A DNA stretch of 13,402 nt from an uncultured Bacilli bacterium. Lineage in GTDB: Bacteria; Bacillota_I; Bacilli_A; RF39; UBA660. Location of the stretch: contig CANPYU010000183.1 of the NCBI GenBank assembly GCA_947588665.1, positions 1 to 13,402 on the forward strand, in the 5' to 3' direction. Below are positions 1 to 6,265 of this stretch, piece after piece (position 1 is the first letter of the stretch; every line of letters begins with the position of its first letter). The notes under the pieces were generated by a model. The model was not told the DNA's origin, made no database searches, and saw only the letters and a list, made by a program, of their open reading frames with translations. The translations under genes were made by a program, and so were the position numbers.

Positions 1-3000
1 CCTTGATTTATTTGATGACCTATTTCATGAGAAATTCCCCAGCCAAAATAACCTGTCTTGGAGTCAGTTTGTTTTTTGGCAGTAAATAGTCCTTCAATAG
101 AACCATATTCAATACCAATGTGATATCCACCAGCATACATGAATGCACCATCAAACATTTGCATATATCTAATATTAATACGAGCTTTTGGCATTTTATC
201 AGTGGCAACTTCTGTATTTTCGCTTAAACCTTTTTGACGATAAAACATTTCCATCATTTCATCAAATGCCTCAGTTGACTCATATAGTTGAGATGTTGGG
301 TCTGACTCTTTTAATGCTTCTTCAGCAGCGATCGATGATACTGACCATAAACCATATTTAGTTACAATTTCAGTACTTCCTAAAACACTGCTTTTAGGGT
401 CAAAACTTAAACCATCTTTAGTATATTTTTCTTTTATGGAATTATTAAATTTTTTAAGTTCGGTAATATATTTTGCTACAGCATCCTTTTTTTCTTGTTC
501 GTTGTTTAATAAAGATAAATCTAAAACTGGAATTTTAGTACCACCACTTACACGAACACGAATAGGATTTTTAGGGTCTGGTGTTGATGTATATTTAATA
601 TATAAACTGCCACCTCTTTCATCACTAGAACTACCAATTTTAGGAACTGTAAAGATGTTTTGACCTTTAACTAAAGCTTTACTAGCTGTTTGCCATCTAT
701 CTGCTTCAGCGTGATATTGAGTATAAATAATTTGGGCATTGATTTTACCATTTCCTCCAACGTATACAGCAATTTGGTCGCCTTCTTTAGCGGCTATTCC
801 TAAAGGTTGATAATCACTAATAGACATTGCAAAACCTAAGTGACCATTGTAGGAATTAGAAATATTAGGATTTAATTCAATAATATCATCTAATTTTTCT
901 TCATTTAATATTTTTTCAGCATATTCTAAATCACTTAGAATAACATCACGATAGGGATTTAGTTCACCATTATGTTCTTCGTCTGCTCTTTTACGTAGTT
1001 CATCAATCTTTTTTTGGTCAACTTCTTTTTTAAGTTCTACACGAAAATCATCAGTAAATAAATCTGCTACATCATCCATTAAAGAGTCATATTCATAAAA
1101 TTTAACTTCGGCGATTTCTATAGGTTTTTTATTACCTGTAACAGTAATACCAAATTGAACAGCATTAGTTTCAATTGGGTCTTGTAGTTTTAAAACATAA
1201 TAAGATTGATTGTTTTTATCTTTTTTATGAGTTAAAACTCCCTTTACTTCTATTTTATTATTTGCATTTAAATTGTTACTATCTTCCCAATAAAATAGTT
1301 TAGTATCATTTTTGTCGCTGCTATCTTCATTAAAACTCCCTGACTTATATGTGTTGGGATAACCTGATGGGACTGTTATAACAAATTCATCCATTTTATA
1401 TTTTTTATCTAATATAAAGATTGGATTATTAAAATTATAACCACCACTGGCATTTATTTGCCAATCATTAAGTTCCCAATATGAAAGATAATTATCATCA
1501 ACCATTGACCATTTATCTGCCGGTGTTCTATCATTATCATTGTTGGTTAAATAAGATTCTCCACGACTATATTTAACATCGGTAATATTTTTAGTTCTTT
1601 TTAAATCTTTATCATATTCATTTATTAAACGATATTTAGGATAAATGGTAGCAGTAGATTCTAATGTTCTTACATTAACAATTTTAGACCCTGTTCCTTC
1701 ACCTAACTCATTATTACCTGATATATATGCCTCATATTCAATGCCACCTTTTAAGCCATTTAAAGTATATTTAGTGCCATTTATTTCTCTTATTTCAGTA
1801 AATTCATGAGTGCCAGCTTCACGGTAGTAAATATTATAGCTTTTAGTATCTTTCATGCTTTTCCAGCTAAAATCAATGCTAGAATAACCGGGAGTAGCAA
1901 CAACCATATCTACAACAGGTGGTTTTCGTGAGGCAATTGGGATACCTACAATAGGATTACTCCAACCACTTCGCCATTCTCCATTTACAGACTCAACATA
2001 AATATTATATTCTTGATAATTCTTTAAATCTTCAATTGTAAAAGTAGTAAATGTTGTTTGAAAAATAACATCCTTTTTTTCTGGACCATTTATTTTAATT
2101 TCATAACCAGTTACATTTGGTACTTCATCAAAACTAACAGTTAACTGTTCACTTACTGAACCATCAACTTTAATATTTTCAGGAATGTAAAACTTATCAG
2201 GTTTTTCGGTTTCAACTTTTACATTGTTTAAAAATTCTACTTTAGCAATGTCGGCTAGTTTTTCCTCTGATGTTGTATCACTAATAGTAATAGTTACTTT
2301 TTTAACGGCTACTTGACGACCTAAATCGATAACAATTGTATTGTCATCAGCTTCATCCGTAAATTTGTGAATAGTTTTGCTTGGATAAGTTATTGCAGTA
2401 TTATCAAGAGTAAAATTTTCACCATCTACGGTTTCAACCTCTATTTTCATATTAGTTGGAGTGTTATCTCTTCCTACAGCCATTCTTATTTCACTCATTT
2501 CAATTTCTTTTTCTTCATCAAAATCGAGCGCTAGAGTGATTGGCTCACCTTCTTTGGCAGGCTTTAGGGTAACACTTCCTTCATCACTAAAAATATTACT
2601 AATTTCACCACTTTGAATATTTTCCTCTTTTAATTCTACTTCTATATCCTCTTTAGATATAATAGCATTCGTGTCTTCAATAGTTACTTTTTTAGATTCG
2701 TTAGTAGTATTGGCTGTAATATAATTTAAATCAGCAATATCAATTTTACCATCTAAATTTAAATCTTTAGAGGTATCATTTTCTTCGATAGCTTTAAGGA
2801 TTATATCAGTATCTTCTTCATTTACTTTGTTATCCTTATTTAAATCGCCTAAAACAAACATACCATTTTCATCGGTTAAGCTTACCCTTTTTGAGTAATT
2901 ATCTAAAGTAACATCAACAGAATATGTAACAAAATGTTTACCACTAAATTCTAAAGTATATTTGCCTTTATTTAAAGAGTATAAATTTATACTTAAATAA

Positions 3001-3374
3001 ACTAAAGCTTCATTTTCGCCTAGTAAGTGGCCTTCATTGTTACGTTTGGTTGCAACAACGCGAATAGTTTGGTCCCCAATTTTGAGATTTTTTTCTAAAT
3101 AACCATCTTTAGATGAATCATTTATCGAAATACTAGCAGTATTTTTAGCTTCATCTTTAATACTAAATGTAATATCGCTTTGTTGATGATTTATTAGAGG
3201 AAGTACTAAATGAGTTTCAACTTCAATGTCACCTTTAGATTCAAAATCATTTAAAGTAACACTTTTTGGTTGTTCACTAGGAGTAACTTCAGCATACGCG
3301 ATTATGGGAGCGACACTATTAAAAAGCATTGCAGCAACTAATAATAATGAAATTCCTTTTCTCATTATTTGCAT
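1..3374 (-). CDS. Secreted M60-family (enhancin/mucin-type) zinc metallopeptidase with dockerin, F5/8C-like and FN3 domains; 3' end outside window
   Basis: The frame is open for 1124 codons from ATG 3374 to the window edge, so the C-terminus is missing. The start is set by GAGGTG (3383-3388), 8 nt upstream. A second ATG at 3365 has worse spacing. Residues 1-28 are a signal peptide ending AYA|E. Residues 30-175 are a beta-rich region I do not recognise. Residues 176-220 carry two Ca-binding loops of a type I dockerin (D177-N179-D181..D188 and D204-N206-D208..D215). Residues ~255-380 look like an F5/8C fold; ~391-478 and ~485-572 are two FN3 domains; ~575-755 is a second discoidin-like module; ~760-835 is helical. 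The M60 domain begins near 848 and reaches HEIGH at 1116-1120, only six codons before the edge. The family cleaves mucins and other O-glycoproteins, so an extracellular mucus- or host-directed protease is inferred. The glutamate after HExxH lies outside the window. Confidence 0.9.
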   Translation of the reverse strand, partial: MQIMRKGISLLLVAAMLFNSVAPIIAYAEVTPSEQPKSVTLNDFESKGDIEVETHLVLPLINHQQSDITFSIKDEAKNTASISINDSSKDGYLEKNLKIGDQTIRVVATKRNNEGHLLGENEALVYLSINLYSLNKGKYTLEFSGKHFVTYSVDVTLDNYSKRVSLTDENGMFVLGDLNKDNKVNEEDTDIILKAIEENDTSKDLNLDGKIDIADLNYITANTTNESKKVTIEDTNAIISKEDIEVELKEENIQSGEISNIFSDEGSVTLKPAKEGEPITLALDFDEEKEIEMSEIRMAVGRDNTPTNMKIEVETVDGENFTLDNTAITYPSKTIHKFTDEADDNTIVIDLGRQVAVKKVTITISDTTSEEKLADIAKVEFLNNVKVETEKPDKFYIPENIKVDGSVSEQLTVSFDEVPNVTGYEIKINGPEKKDVIFQTTFTTFTIEDLKNYQEYNIYVESVNGEWRSGWSNPIVGIPIASRKPPVVDMVVATPGYSSIDFSWKSMKDTKSYNIYYREAGTHEFTEIREINGTKYTLNGLKGGIEYEAYISGNNELGEGTGSKIVNVRTLESTATIYPKYRLINEYDKDLKRTKNITDVKYSRGESYLTNNDNDRTPADKWSMVDDNYLSYWELNDWQINASGGYNFNNPIFILDKKYKMDEFVITVPSGYPNTYKSGSFNEDSSDKNDTKLFYWEDSNNLNANNKIEVKGVLTHKKDKNNQSYYVLKLQDPIETNAVQFGITVTGNKKPIEIAEVKFYEYDSLMDDVADLFTDDFRVELKKEVDQKKIDELRKRADEEHNGELNPYRDVILSDLEYAEKILNEEKLDDIIELNPNISNSYNGHLGFAMSISDYQPLGIAAKEGDQIAVYVGGNGKINAQIIYTQYHAEADRWQTASKALVKGQNIFTVPKIGSSSDERGGSLYIKYTSTPDPKNPIRVRVSGGTKIPVLDLSLLNNEQEKKDAVAKYITELKKFNNSIKEKYTKDGLSFDPKSSVLGSTEIVTKYGLWSVSSIAAEEALKESDPTSQLYESTEAFDEMMEMFYRQKGLSENTEVATDKMPKARINIRYMQMFDGAFMYAGGYHIGIEYGSIEGLFTAKKQTDSKTGYFGWGISHEIGHQINQ

Positions 3375-3400
3375 TTTTCCTTCACCTCTTTCTATAAATA

Positions 3401-3429
3401 ATTATATAGTATAAATTTCCTTTTAGCAA
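3401..3429 (-). promoter_or_regulatory. Sigma-A-type promoter of the M60 peptidase gene
   Basis: The -35 is TTGCTA (3424-3429) and the -10 is TATAAT (3401-3406), with a 17-nt spacer. The start of transcription would fall near 3394, about 20 nt before ATG 3374 and just ahead of the GAGGTG ribosome site. Confidence 0.7.
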
Positions 3430-3528
3430 TTAAAATATGCGTTATATGATAAAATATTTTCTATATATTATATGTTAGAAAAAGATTAAAGATAAGGTAT
3501 TTATTAATATAGAATTTTAAAGTTTATA

Positions 3529-3558
3529 TTTACAAATTATAATTTATTATGTTACAAT
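3529..3558 (+). promoter_or_regulatory. Candidate promoter of a short plus-strand RNA
   Basis: The -35 is TTTACA (3529-3534) and the -10 is TACAAT (3553-3558), with an 18-nt spacer. Transcription would begin near 3564-3566. There is no good coding ORF ahead; the next plus-strand element is a strong hairpin with a T run at 3608-3655. This predicts a ~90-nt RNA. Confidence 0.5.
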
Positions 3559-3567
3559 TAAGTTGTA

Positions 3568-3591
3568 GAACATTTAAGAACAAATGCCTAC
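3568..3591 (+). repeat. Left arm of an imperfect inverted repeat flanking the small peptide locus
   Basis: GAACATTTAAGA, five other bases, then TGCCTAC. The same 12-mer and 7-mer, with four bases between, occur on the minus strand at 3793-3771. Each arm lies at the predicted 5' end of one of the two converging RNAs. I see no target site duplication, so a mobile element is not supported. Confidence 0.7.
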
Positions 3592-3598
3592 AAAAAAA

Positions 3599-3700
3599 CT
3601 ATTTTTTAAAGACATTTATCTTTATATCAATACTGATTAAGATAAGTGTCTTTTTAATTGTTAAAAACAATAATATCACGGATAAAATCTCTTTTATCAT
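3599..3700 (-). CDS. Small hydrophobic peptide, candidate type I toxin
   Basis: This 33-codon ORF begins MIKEILSVILLFLT, is rich in Ile, Leu and Lys, and ends in FKK before TAG. A perfect AGGAGG (3710-3715) sits 9 nt before ATG 3700, far stronger than most sites in this window. A consensus promoter lies at 3800-3828, giving a ~93-nt leader. The last 18 codons and the stop are covered by the predicted opposing RNA, and the 3' part of the ORF folds into the shared terminator hairpin. The leader contains a CCTTA/TAAGG stem just upstream of the SD. A short membrane peptide, strong translation signals, a long structured leader and a convergent antisense RNA are the hallmarks of Gram-positive type I toxins (TxpA, BsrG and Fst are known examples). 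I do not recognise the peptide itself as a member of those families. Toxicity is an inference. Confidence 0.6.
   Translation of the reverse strand: MIKEILSVILLFLTIKKTLILISIDIKINVFKK
3608..3656 (+). terminator. Rho-independent terminator of the plus-strand RNA, overlapping the small peptide gene
   Basis: The stem is 15 bp (3608-3622 with 3639-3653, one G-T pair), the loop is 16 nt, and TTTTT follows at 3651-3655. On the minus strand the same hairpin is followed by AAAAAATAG and then seven T, so it is a weaker stop for the peptide mRNA and some read-through is plausible. Confidence 0.7.
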
Positions 3701-3770
3701 GACCTAGTACCTCCTATTCATAAAACCCCCTTAACAGTAAGGAAGAACAAATGAAAAGGAAAAACACAAG

Positions 3771-3793
3771 GTAGGCACCCGTCTTAAATGTTC
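3771..3793 (-). repeat. Right arm of the inverted repeat, at the predicted 5' end of the small peptide mRNA
   Basis: Read on the minus strand it is GAACATTTAAGA, CGGG, TGCCTAC. It begins about 7 nt after the -10 box at 3800-3805, so it would be the first sequence of the mRNA. It matches the start of the opposing RNA at 3568-3591. Confidence 0.7.
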
Positions 3794-3799
3794 AATTCT

Positions 3800-3828
3800 A
3801 TTCTAAAACTAAAACTAGAATTTGTCAA
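3800..3828 (-). promoter_or_regulatory. Strong sigma-A promoter of the small peptide gene
   Basis: The -35 is a perfect TTGACA (3823-3828) and the -10 is TAGAAT (3800-3805), with a 17-nt spacer. The predicted start is near 3793, which leaves a leader of about 93 nt before ATG 3700. This is one of the best promoter matches in the window. Confidence 0.7.
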
Positions 3829-3836
3829 AAAATTCG

Positions 3837-3854
3837 TTCGACAATATTCGACAA
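3837..3854. repeat. Two direct 8-bp repeats just upstream of the small peptide promoter
   Basis: TTCGACAA at 3837-3844 is repeated at 3847-3854. The period is 10 bp, one helical turn, so both copies would face the same side of the DNA. They lie 9 to 26 bp upstream of the -35 box, a usual place for a regulator. They are also right behind the stop codon of the double-HTH regulator, which is an obvious but unproved candidate binder. Confidence 0.5.
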
Positions 3855-3859
3855 CTCCC

Positions 3860-4327
3860 CTACTTCAAATATTTAGGACTATCTATTCTTCCTAATAAAT
3901 AATCCGCACTAACTTTATATTTTTTACAAATATCATATAAAAGAGAAGTAGAAATCAAAAATTTTCCAATTTCATAACCAGATAAACTAGAACGACTTAT
4001 ATTAAAAAGCATACAGAAACCCGTTTGTGATTTTTTCATTGATACTCTGAACTCTTTTAATCTTAAACCAGCTTCAATTAAGTTAACAGACTTTTTTATA
4101 TTTTCATATTGTTTTAAATCATTAAAGCTAAAAATATAATCTAAAGAAACATTAAAATAATTACATATTGTTATTAAATGTTTAAGTGGAATTATTAAAT
4201 CTTCCTTTTCGTAATGACTATAAGTTCCACTATCAAGATTAATTAGGTTACCCATTTCATTTTGAGATGTTCCAATTCTATTTCGTAAAAGTTCTAAATT
4301 TTTTCTATATAACACTGCTATCACCAT
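3860..4327 (-). CDS. Xre-family regulator with two tandem HTH domains
   Basis: The product is 155 residues and is almost entirely two Cro/cI-like helix-turn-helix units. Unit 1 is at ~9-67 (turn region TSQNEMGNLINLDSGTYSHY, then a 'NVSLDYIF' tail). Unit 2 is at ~86-147 (KKSQTGFCMLFNISRSSLSGY, then 'KVSADYLLGR'). Each tail is the usual end of the single-domain Xre fold, so this looks like an internal duplication. It has no sensor or membrane segment. The start is uncertain: ATG 4327 has only a weak SD, and GTG codons at 4324 and 4315 are possible. It is divergent from the plus-strand surface protein gene, whose promoter region holds two palindromes, and its stop lies about 30 nt upstream of the small peptide promoter. 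It could control either. Stop codon is TAG. Confidence 0.85.
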   Translation of the reverse strand: MVIAVLYRKNLELLRNRIGTSQNEMGNLINLDSGTYSHYEKEDLIIPLKHLITICNYFNVSLDYIFSFNDLKQYENIKKSVNLIEAGLRLKEFRVSMKKSQTGFCMLFNISRSSLSGYEIGKFLISTSLLYDICKKYKVSADYLLGRIDSPKYLK

Positions 4328-4389
4328 TATAATTTTCTCATGAAAAATAGATAAATATATAATTCACTGGAAAATATCGTCATTTTTTG

Positions 4390-4418
4390 TTGACTTATTT
4401 CTTGTTTCTGCTTATAAT
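4390..4418 (+). promoter_or_regulatory. Sigma-A promoter of the surface protein gene
   Basis: The -35 is TTGACT (4390-4395) and the -10 is TATAAT (4413-4418), with a 17-nt spacer. Transcription would start near 4425, about 50 nt before ATG 4476. Confidence 0.75.
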
Positions 4419-4429
4419 TTTAGTATAAG

Positions 4430-4459
4430 TTAGAAATTTCTAATATGATTGATAATCAT
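4430..4459. promoter_or_regulatory. Two adjacent palindromes, candidate operator
   Basis: TTAGAAATTTCTAA (4430-4443) is a perfect 14-bp palindrome. ATGATT-GAT-AATCAT (4445-4459) is a 6+6 inverted repeat. They lie side by side immediately downstream of the predicted start of transcription of the surface protein gene and upstream of its SD, where a bound repressor would block transcription. The neighbouring divergent Xre regulator is the natural candidate. Confidence 0.45.
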
Positions 4460-4475
4460 AGAGAGAGGATTGATA

Positions 4476-5894
4476 ATGAAAATAGAAAAGTTAAGCAAAG
4501 GAAAAACTAAAACAATAATATTATTTATATTACTTATAGTATTAACAATAGGAGTAATATATATAACAAATAGTAAAGCAAAATATCAAGTAACTGAGAG
4601 TGTGCAAATAGTAAATGGTAAAGTTAATTATAGTTTAGCAGATTTAAATATATTAGCATTACATGTTCAAACAGAAGAAAATAGTGAAACATATGATTCC
4701 ATATCTGACGTGCCTAAAGGAAATTATAAAATAAATAAAGAAAAAAGTTATTGCACAATTCCAGAGAGTGATAGTCATTTAATAAACATTCCCATGGAAT
4801 ATAAAGATAATAAAGTATATATAGGAATTACTAAAAAAGGTACAAAATGCTATGTATATTTAGATAAAGATAATTTATTAAAAAATTCTATATTAACTAA
4901 AGAATTATCAAATAATTGCCCATCCATATTAAATGGAGAGGTACAAATAACAGGCGTAGAAGATACAAATGAATTATTATGTGAAGCTATAGATGATTAT
5001 GGTGTAACTAGATATTTTAGAGGAGTTGTAGATAATAATTGGCTCAAATTTGGTAAATTGAATTCTAATCAAGGTAGTGATTCTAATAAAGATATCTGGT
5101 GGCGAATTATTCGTATAAATGGCAACGGAACAATAAGAATTATATATGCAGGCATAGCTTCTTTAGGGCAAACTCCAAATCTAACTGGAGCAACAACAAA
5201 TATAATAGGTGGCTACGTGAAGTATAATGATCAATATAAGGACAACACATACATAGGATTTAAAACAAGCACTGTTGGTGCTACTAAATATAGTGATGCT
5301 CATAAAAATACAAATGATAGTATAATAAAAAGTAAATTAGATAATTGGTGGAATACAACAAATTTACAATCTTTAATTTCAAAAATAGATTTAGACACTG
5401 GATTTTGTGGAGATAGAACACCATATACAGGTACAACAGATAGTACTAAAGATGTAGATGGGACAGTAGGCTATGGCACTATCAAAACATTTTATGGTAG
5501 TTATATTAGACTAGTAACAAATAAAACACCAACATATAAATGTGAAAATAATAATGATTTATATACAGTAAGTAGTGTCAAAAATGGTAATCGCTCATTA
5601 ACACATCCAGTAGGATTAATAACTGCCGATGAAGTAGTATACGGTGGAGGATTATTTGAAAGTAATAATCAAAATTATTGGCTATATACCAATGCATATT
5701 ATTGGACAATGTCTCCAATGAGCTATCCTAGTGCTTACGTGTTCAATGTGAATTCAGACGGCAAACTAGTTAATAATCTTGTAACCGATACAAATGGTGT
5801 GCGCCCAGTGATTAATTTGAAGGCAGATACAGTATTTAAAACAGATAGTAATGATAATATGGGAACAGTAAATAATCCATATATAGTTCAATAA
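4476..5894 (+). CDS. Membrane-anchored surface protein with a C-terminal lectin-like 'GVRPVINL' module
   Basis: The product is 472 residues from ATG 4476, chosen for AGAGGA (4464-4469) 6 nt upstream. An in-frame TTG at 4449 lies inside the palindrome and has no SD. Residues 13-31 form one N-terminal membrane segment followed by SKAKY, so most of the protein would be outside the cell. Residues ~36-185 hold four Cys (93, 125, 148, 169). From ~203 there is a module starting DIWWRIIRINGNGTIRIIY, with Cys 311 and 356, LITADEV at 381-387, YWTMSP at 409-414 and GVRPVINLK at 441-449. This Trp-rich end resembles the DUF6273 / C-type-lectin-like fold found in many copies in gut Bacillota and in diversity-generating retroelement targets. 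Ligand binding or adhesion is inferred. A terminator follows at 5951. The gene is alone on its strand here. Confidence 0.8.
   Translation: MKIEKLSKGKTKTIILFILLIVLTIGVIYITNSKAKYQVTESVQIVNGKVNYSLADLNILALHVQTEENSETYDSISDVPKGNYKINKEKSYCTIPESDSHLINIPMEYKDNKVYIGITKKGTKCYVYLDKDNLLKNSILTKELSNNCPSILNGEVQITGVEDTNELLCEAIDDYGVTRYFRGVVDNNWLKFGKLNSNQGSDSNKDIWWRIIRINGNGTIRIIYAGIASLGQTPNLTGATTNIIGGYVKYNDQYKDNTYIGFKTSTVGATKYSDAHKNTNDSIIKSKLDNWWNTTNLQSLISKIDLDTGFCGDRTPYTGTTDSTKDVDGTVGYGTIKTFYGSYIRLVTNKTPTYKCENNNDLYTVSSVKNGNRSLTHPVGLITADEVVYGGGLFESNNQNYWLYTNAYYWTMSPMSYPSAYVFNVNSDGKLVNNLVTDTNGVRPVINLKADTVFKTDSNDNMGTVNNPYIVQ
5703..5825 (+). other. Compositionally distinct 3' segment of the surface protein gene
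   Basis: Residues ~410-450 use codons such as TTC, GAC, GGC, CTT, ACC, CGC, GTG, TTG and AAG. These are rarer in the rest of this ATA/TTA/ACA-rich gene. Six NNY codons in a row (AGC TAT CCT AGT GCT TAC) follow the YWTMSPM stretch, and the segment ends in a GC-rich GGTGTGCGCCCAGTG encoding GVRPV. The position and codon pattern recall the variable region of retroelement-diversified lectin proteins, or a recombined cassette. No template repeat or reverse transcriptase is in this window. Confidence 0.4.
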
Positions 5895-5950
5895 ACAATT
5901 TACTTGCCTAAATTGCTCTAACTTATATTTGGGCAAGATTAAATTCCATG

Positions 5951-5972
5951 CGAGGTATCTCCTCGTTTTTTT
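5951..5972 (+). terminator. Rho-independent terminator of the surface protein gene
   Basis: CGAGG (5951-5955), a 5-nt loop, and CCTCG (5961-5965) are followed by seven T (5966-5972). It lies 57 nt after the stop codon and is the only G+C-rich stem in the area. Confidence 0.85.
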
Positions 5973-6002
5973 GATATAATTTGACCTGTAGTTATGAAAA
6001 AA

Positions 6003-6042
6003 GGTTGAGTGGAAATGAATAATTTCTATTCAGTCTCTTTTT
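6003..6042. terminator. Likely bidirectional terminator between converging genes
   Basis: The stem 6003-6016 with 6022-6035 is 14 bp with several G-T pairs and a 5-nt loop. On the plus strand TCTTTTT follows; on the minus strand a run of six T follows (complement of 5996-6002). It can serve the plus-strand surface protein gene as a back-up and the minus-strand DUF1003 gene. Confidence 0.55.
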
Positions 6043-6095
6043 ATGAATTATTTAAAGATTTATTTTGTCCTTCTTCTAGATAATTATTGCTTTTT

Positions 6096-6125
6096 GATAT
6101 TTTTTTAAATAAACTAAAAAATATC
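6096..6125. repeat. Perfect 10-bp hairpin
   Basis: GATATTTTTT (6096-6105) and AAAAAATATC (6116-6125) pair perfectly around a 10-nt loop. It abuts the palindrome at 6126-6149 with no spacer. The role is unknown. Confidence 0.6.
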
Positions 6126-6149
6126 GAATAATTAAACGTTTAATTATTC
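6126..6149. repeat. Perfect 24-bp palindrome
   Basis: GAATAATTAAAC (6126-6137) is followed directly by its exact reverse complement (6138-6149), with no spacer. It has no T run and is 117 nt beyond the stop of the minus-strand DUF1003 gene. It could be a protein binding site, a cruciform or a transcript end structure. Confidence 0.7.
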
Positions 6150-6265
6150 AAGTAAAAAGCGAGACTAGAATTTTGCTGCATGCCCTTATATTTATGTATA
6201 TTAACGTTTGCATTATATGTGTACATATATTACTGGTATGAATTTCCTATTATATAAAAAACAGA

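Larger units (their letters stand above)
3565..3656 (+). ncRNA. Candidate antisense (type I antitoxin-like) RNA
   Basis: This ~92-nt transcript is predicted between the promoter at 3529-3558 and the terminator at 3608-3655. Its 3' half is antisense to the last 18 codons and stop codon of the small hydrophobic peptide gene (3599-3700), with the terminator hairpin in the overlap. Known toxin/antisense pairs of low-GC Gram-positives such as txpA/ratA overlap tail to tail in this way. Its first bases (from 3568) repeat the first bases expected for the toxin mRNA. The boundaries are predictions from the promoter and terminator only. Confidence 0.5.
5895..6265. other. Convergent intergenic region rich in hairpins, no credible gene
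   Basis: Lying between the stops of two converging genes, it holds a hairpin at 5903-5937 (11-bp stem with one G-T pair, no T run), the terminators at 5951-5972 and 6003-6042, and two abutting perfect hairpins at 6096-6149. The rest (6150-6265) is AT-rich with only a small ATATGT-GT-ACATAT palindrome. No ORF with a good ribosome site was found. Confidence 0.6.

Noticed and set aside
20..663. Short ORFs at 20-208 (minus) and 436-663 (plus)
   Set aside because: Both are out-of-frame or antisense shadows of the M60 peptidase gene, which is open through the whole stretch.
3226..3414. 62-codon plus-strand ORF
   Set aside because: It is antisense to the signal peptide and promoter of the M60 gene and has no SD.
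3585..3641. 18-codon ORF (MPTKKLFFKD...) within the predicted plus-strand antisense RNA
   Set aside because: No proper SD, and most of it is the terminator hairpin; the RNA is better explained as non-coding.
3568..3793. The inverted repeat as terminal repeats of a small non-autonomous transposon (MITE)
   Set aside because: The flanks show no target site duplication, and the arms coincide with predicted transcription starts, which explains them better.
3826..3856. LexA/SOS-type box near the small peptide promoter (CGAAC-like sequence)
   Set aside because: The CGAAC is not followed by the matching inverted half-site at the right spacing; the sequence is a direct repeat instead.
6015..6083. 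22-codon plus-strand ORF starting MNNFYSVSFYELF
   Set aside because: Its start lies inside the bidirectional terminator hairpin and no good SD precedes it, so translation is unlikely.
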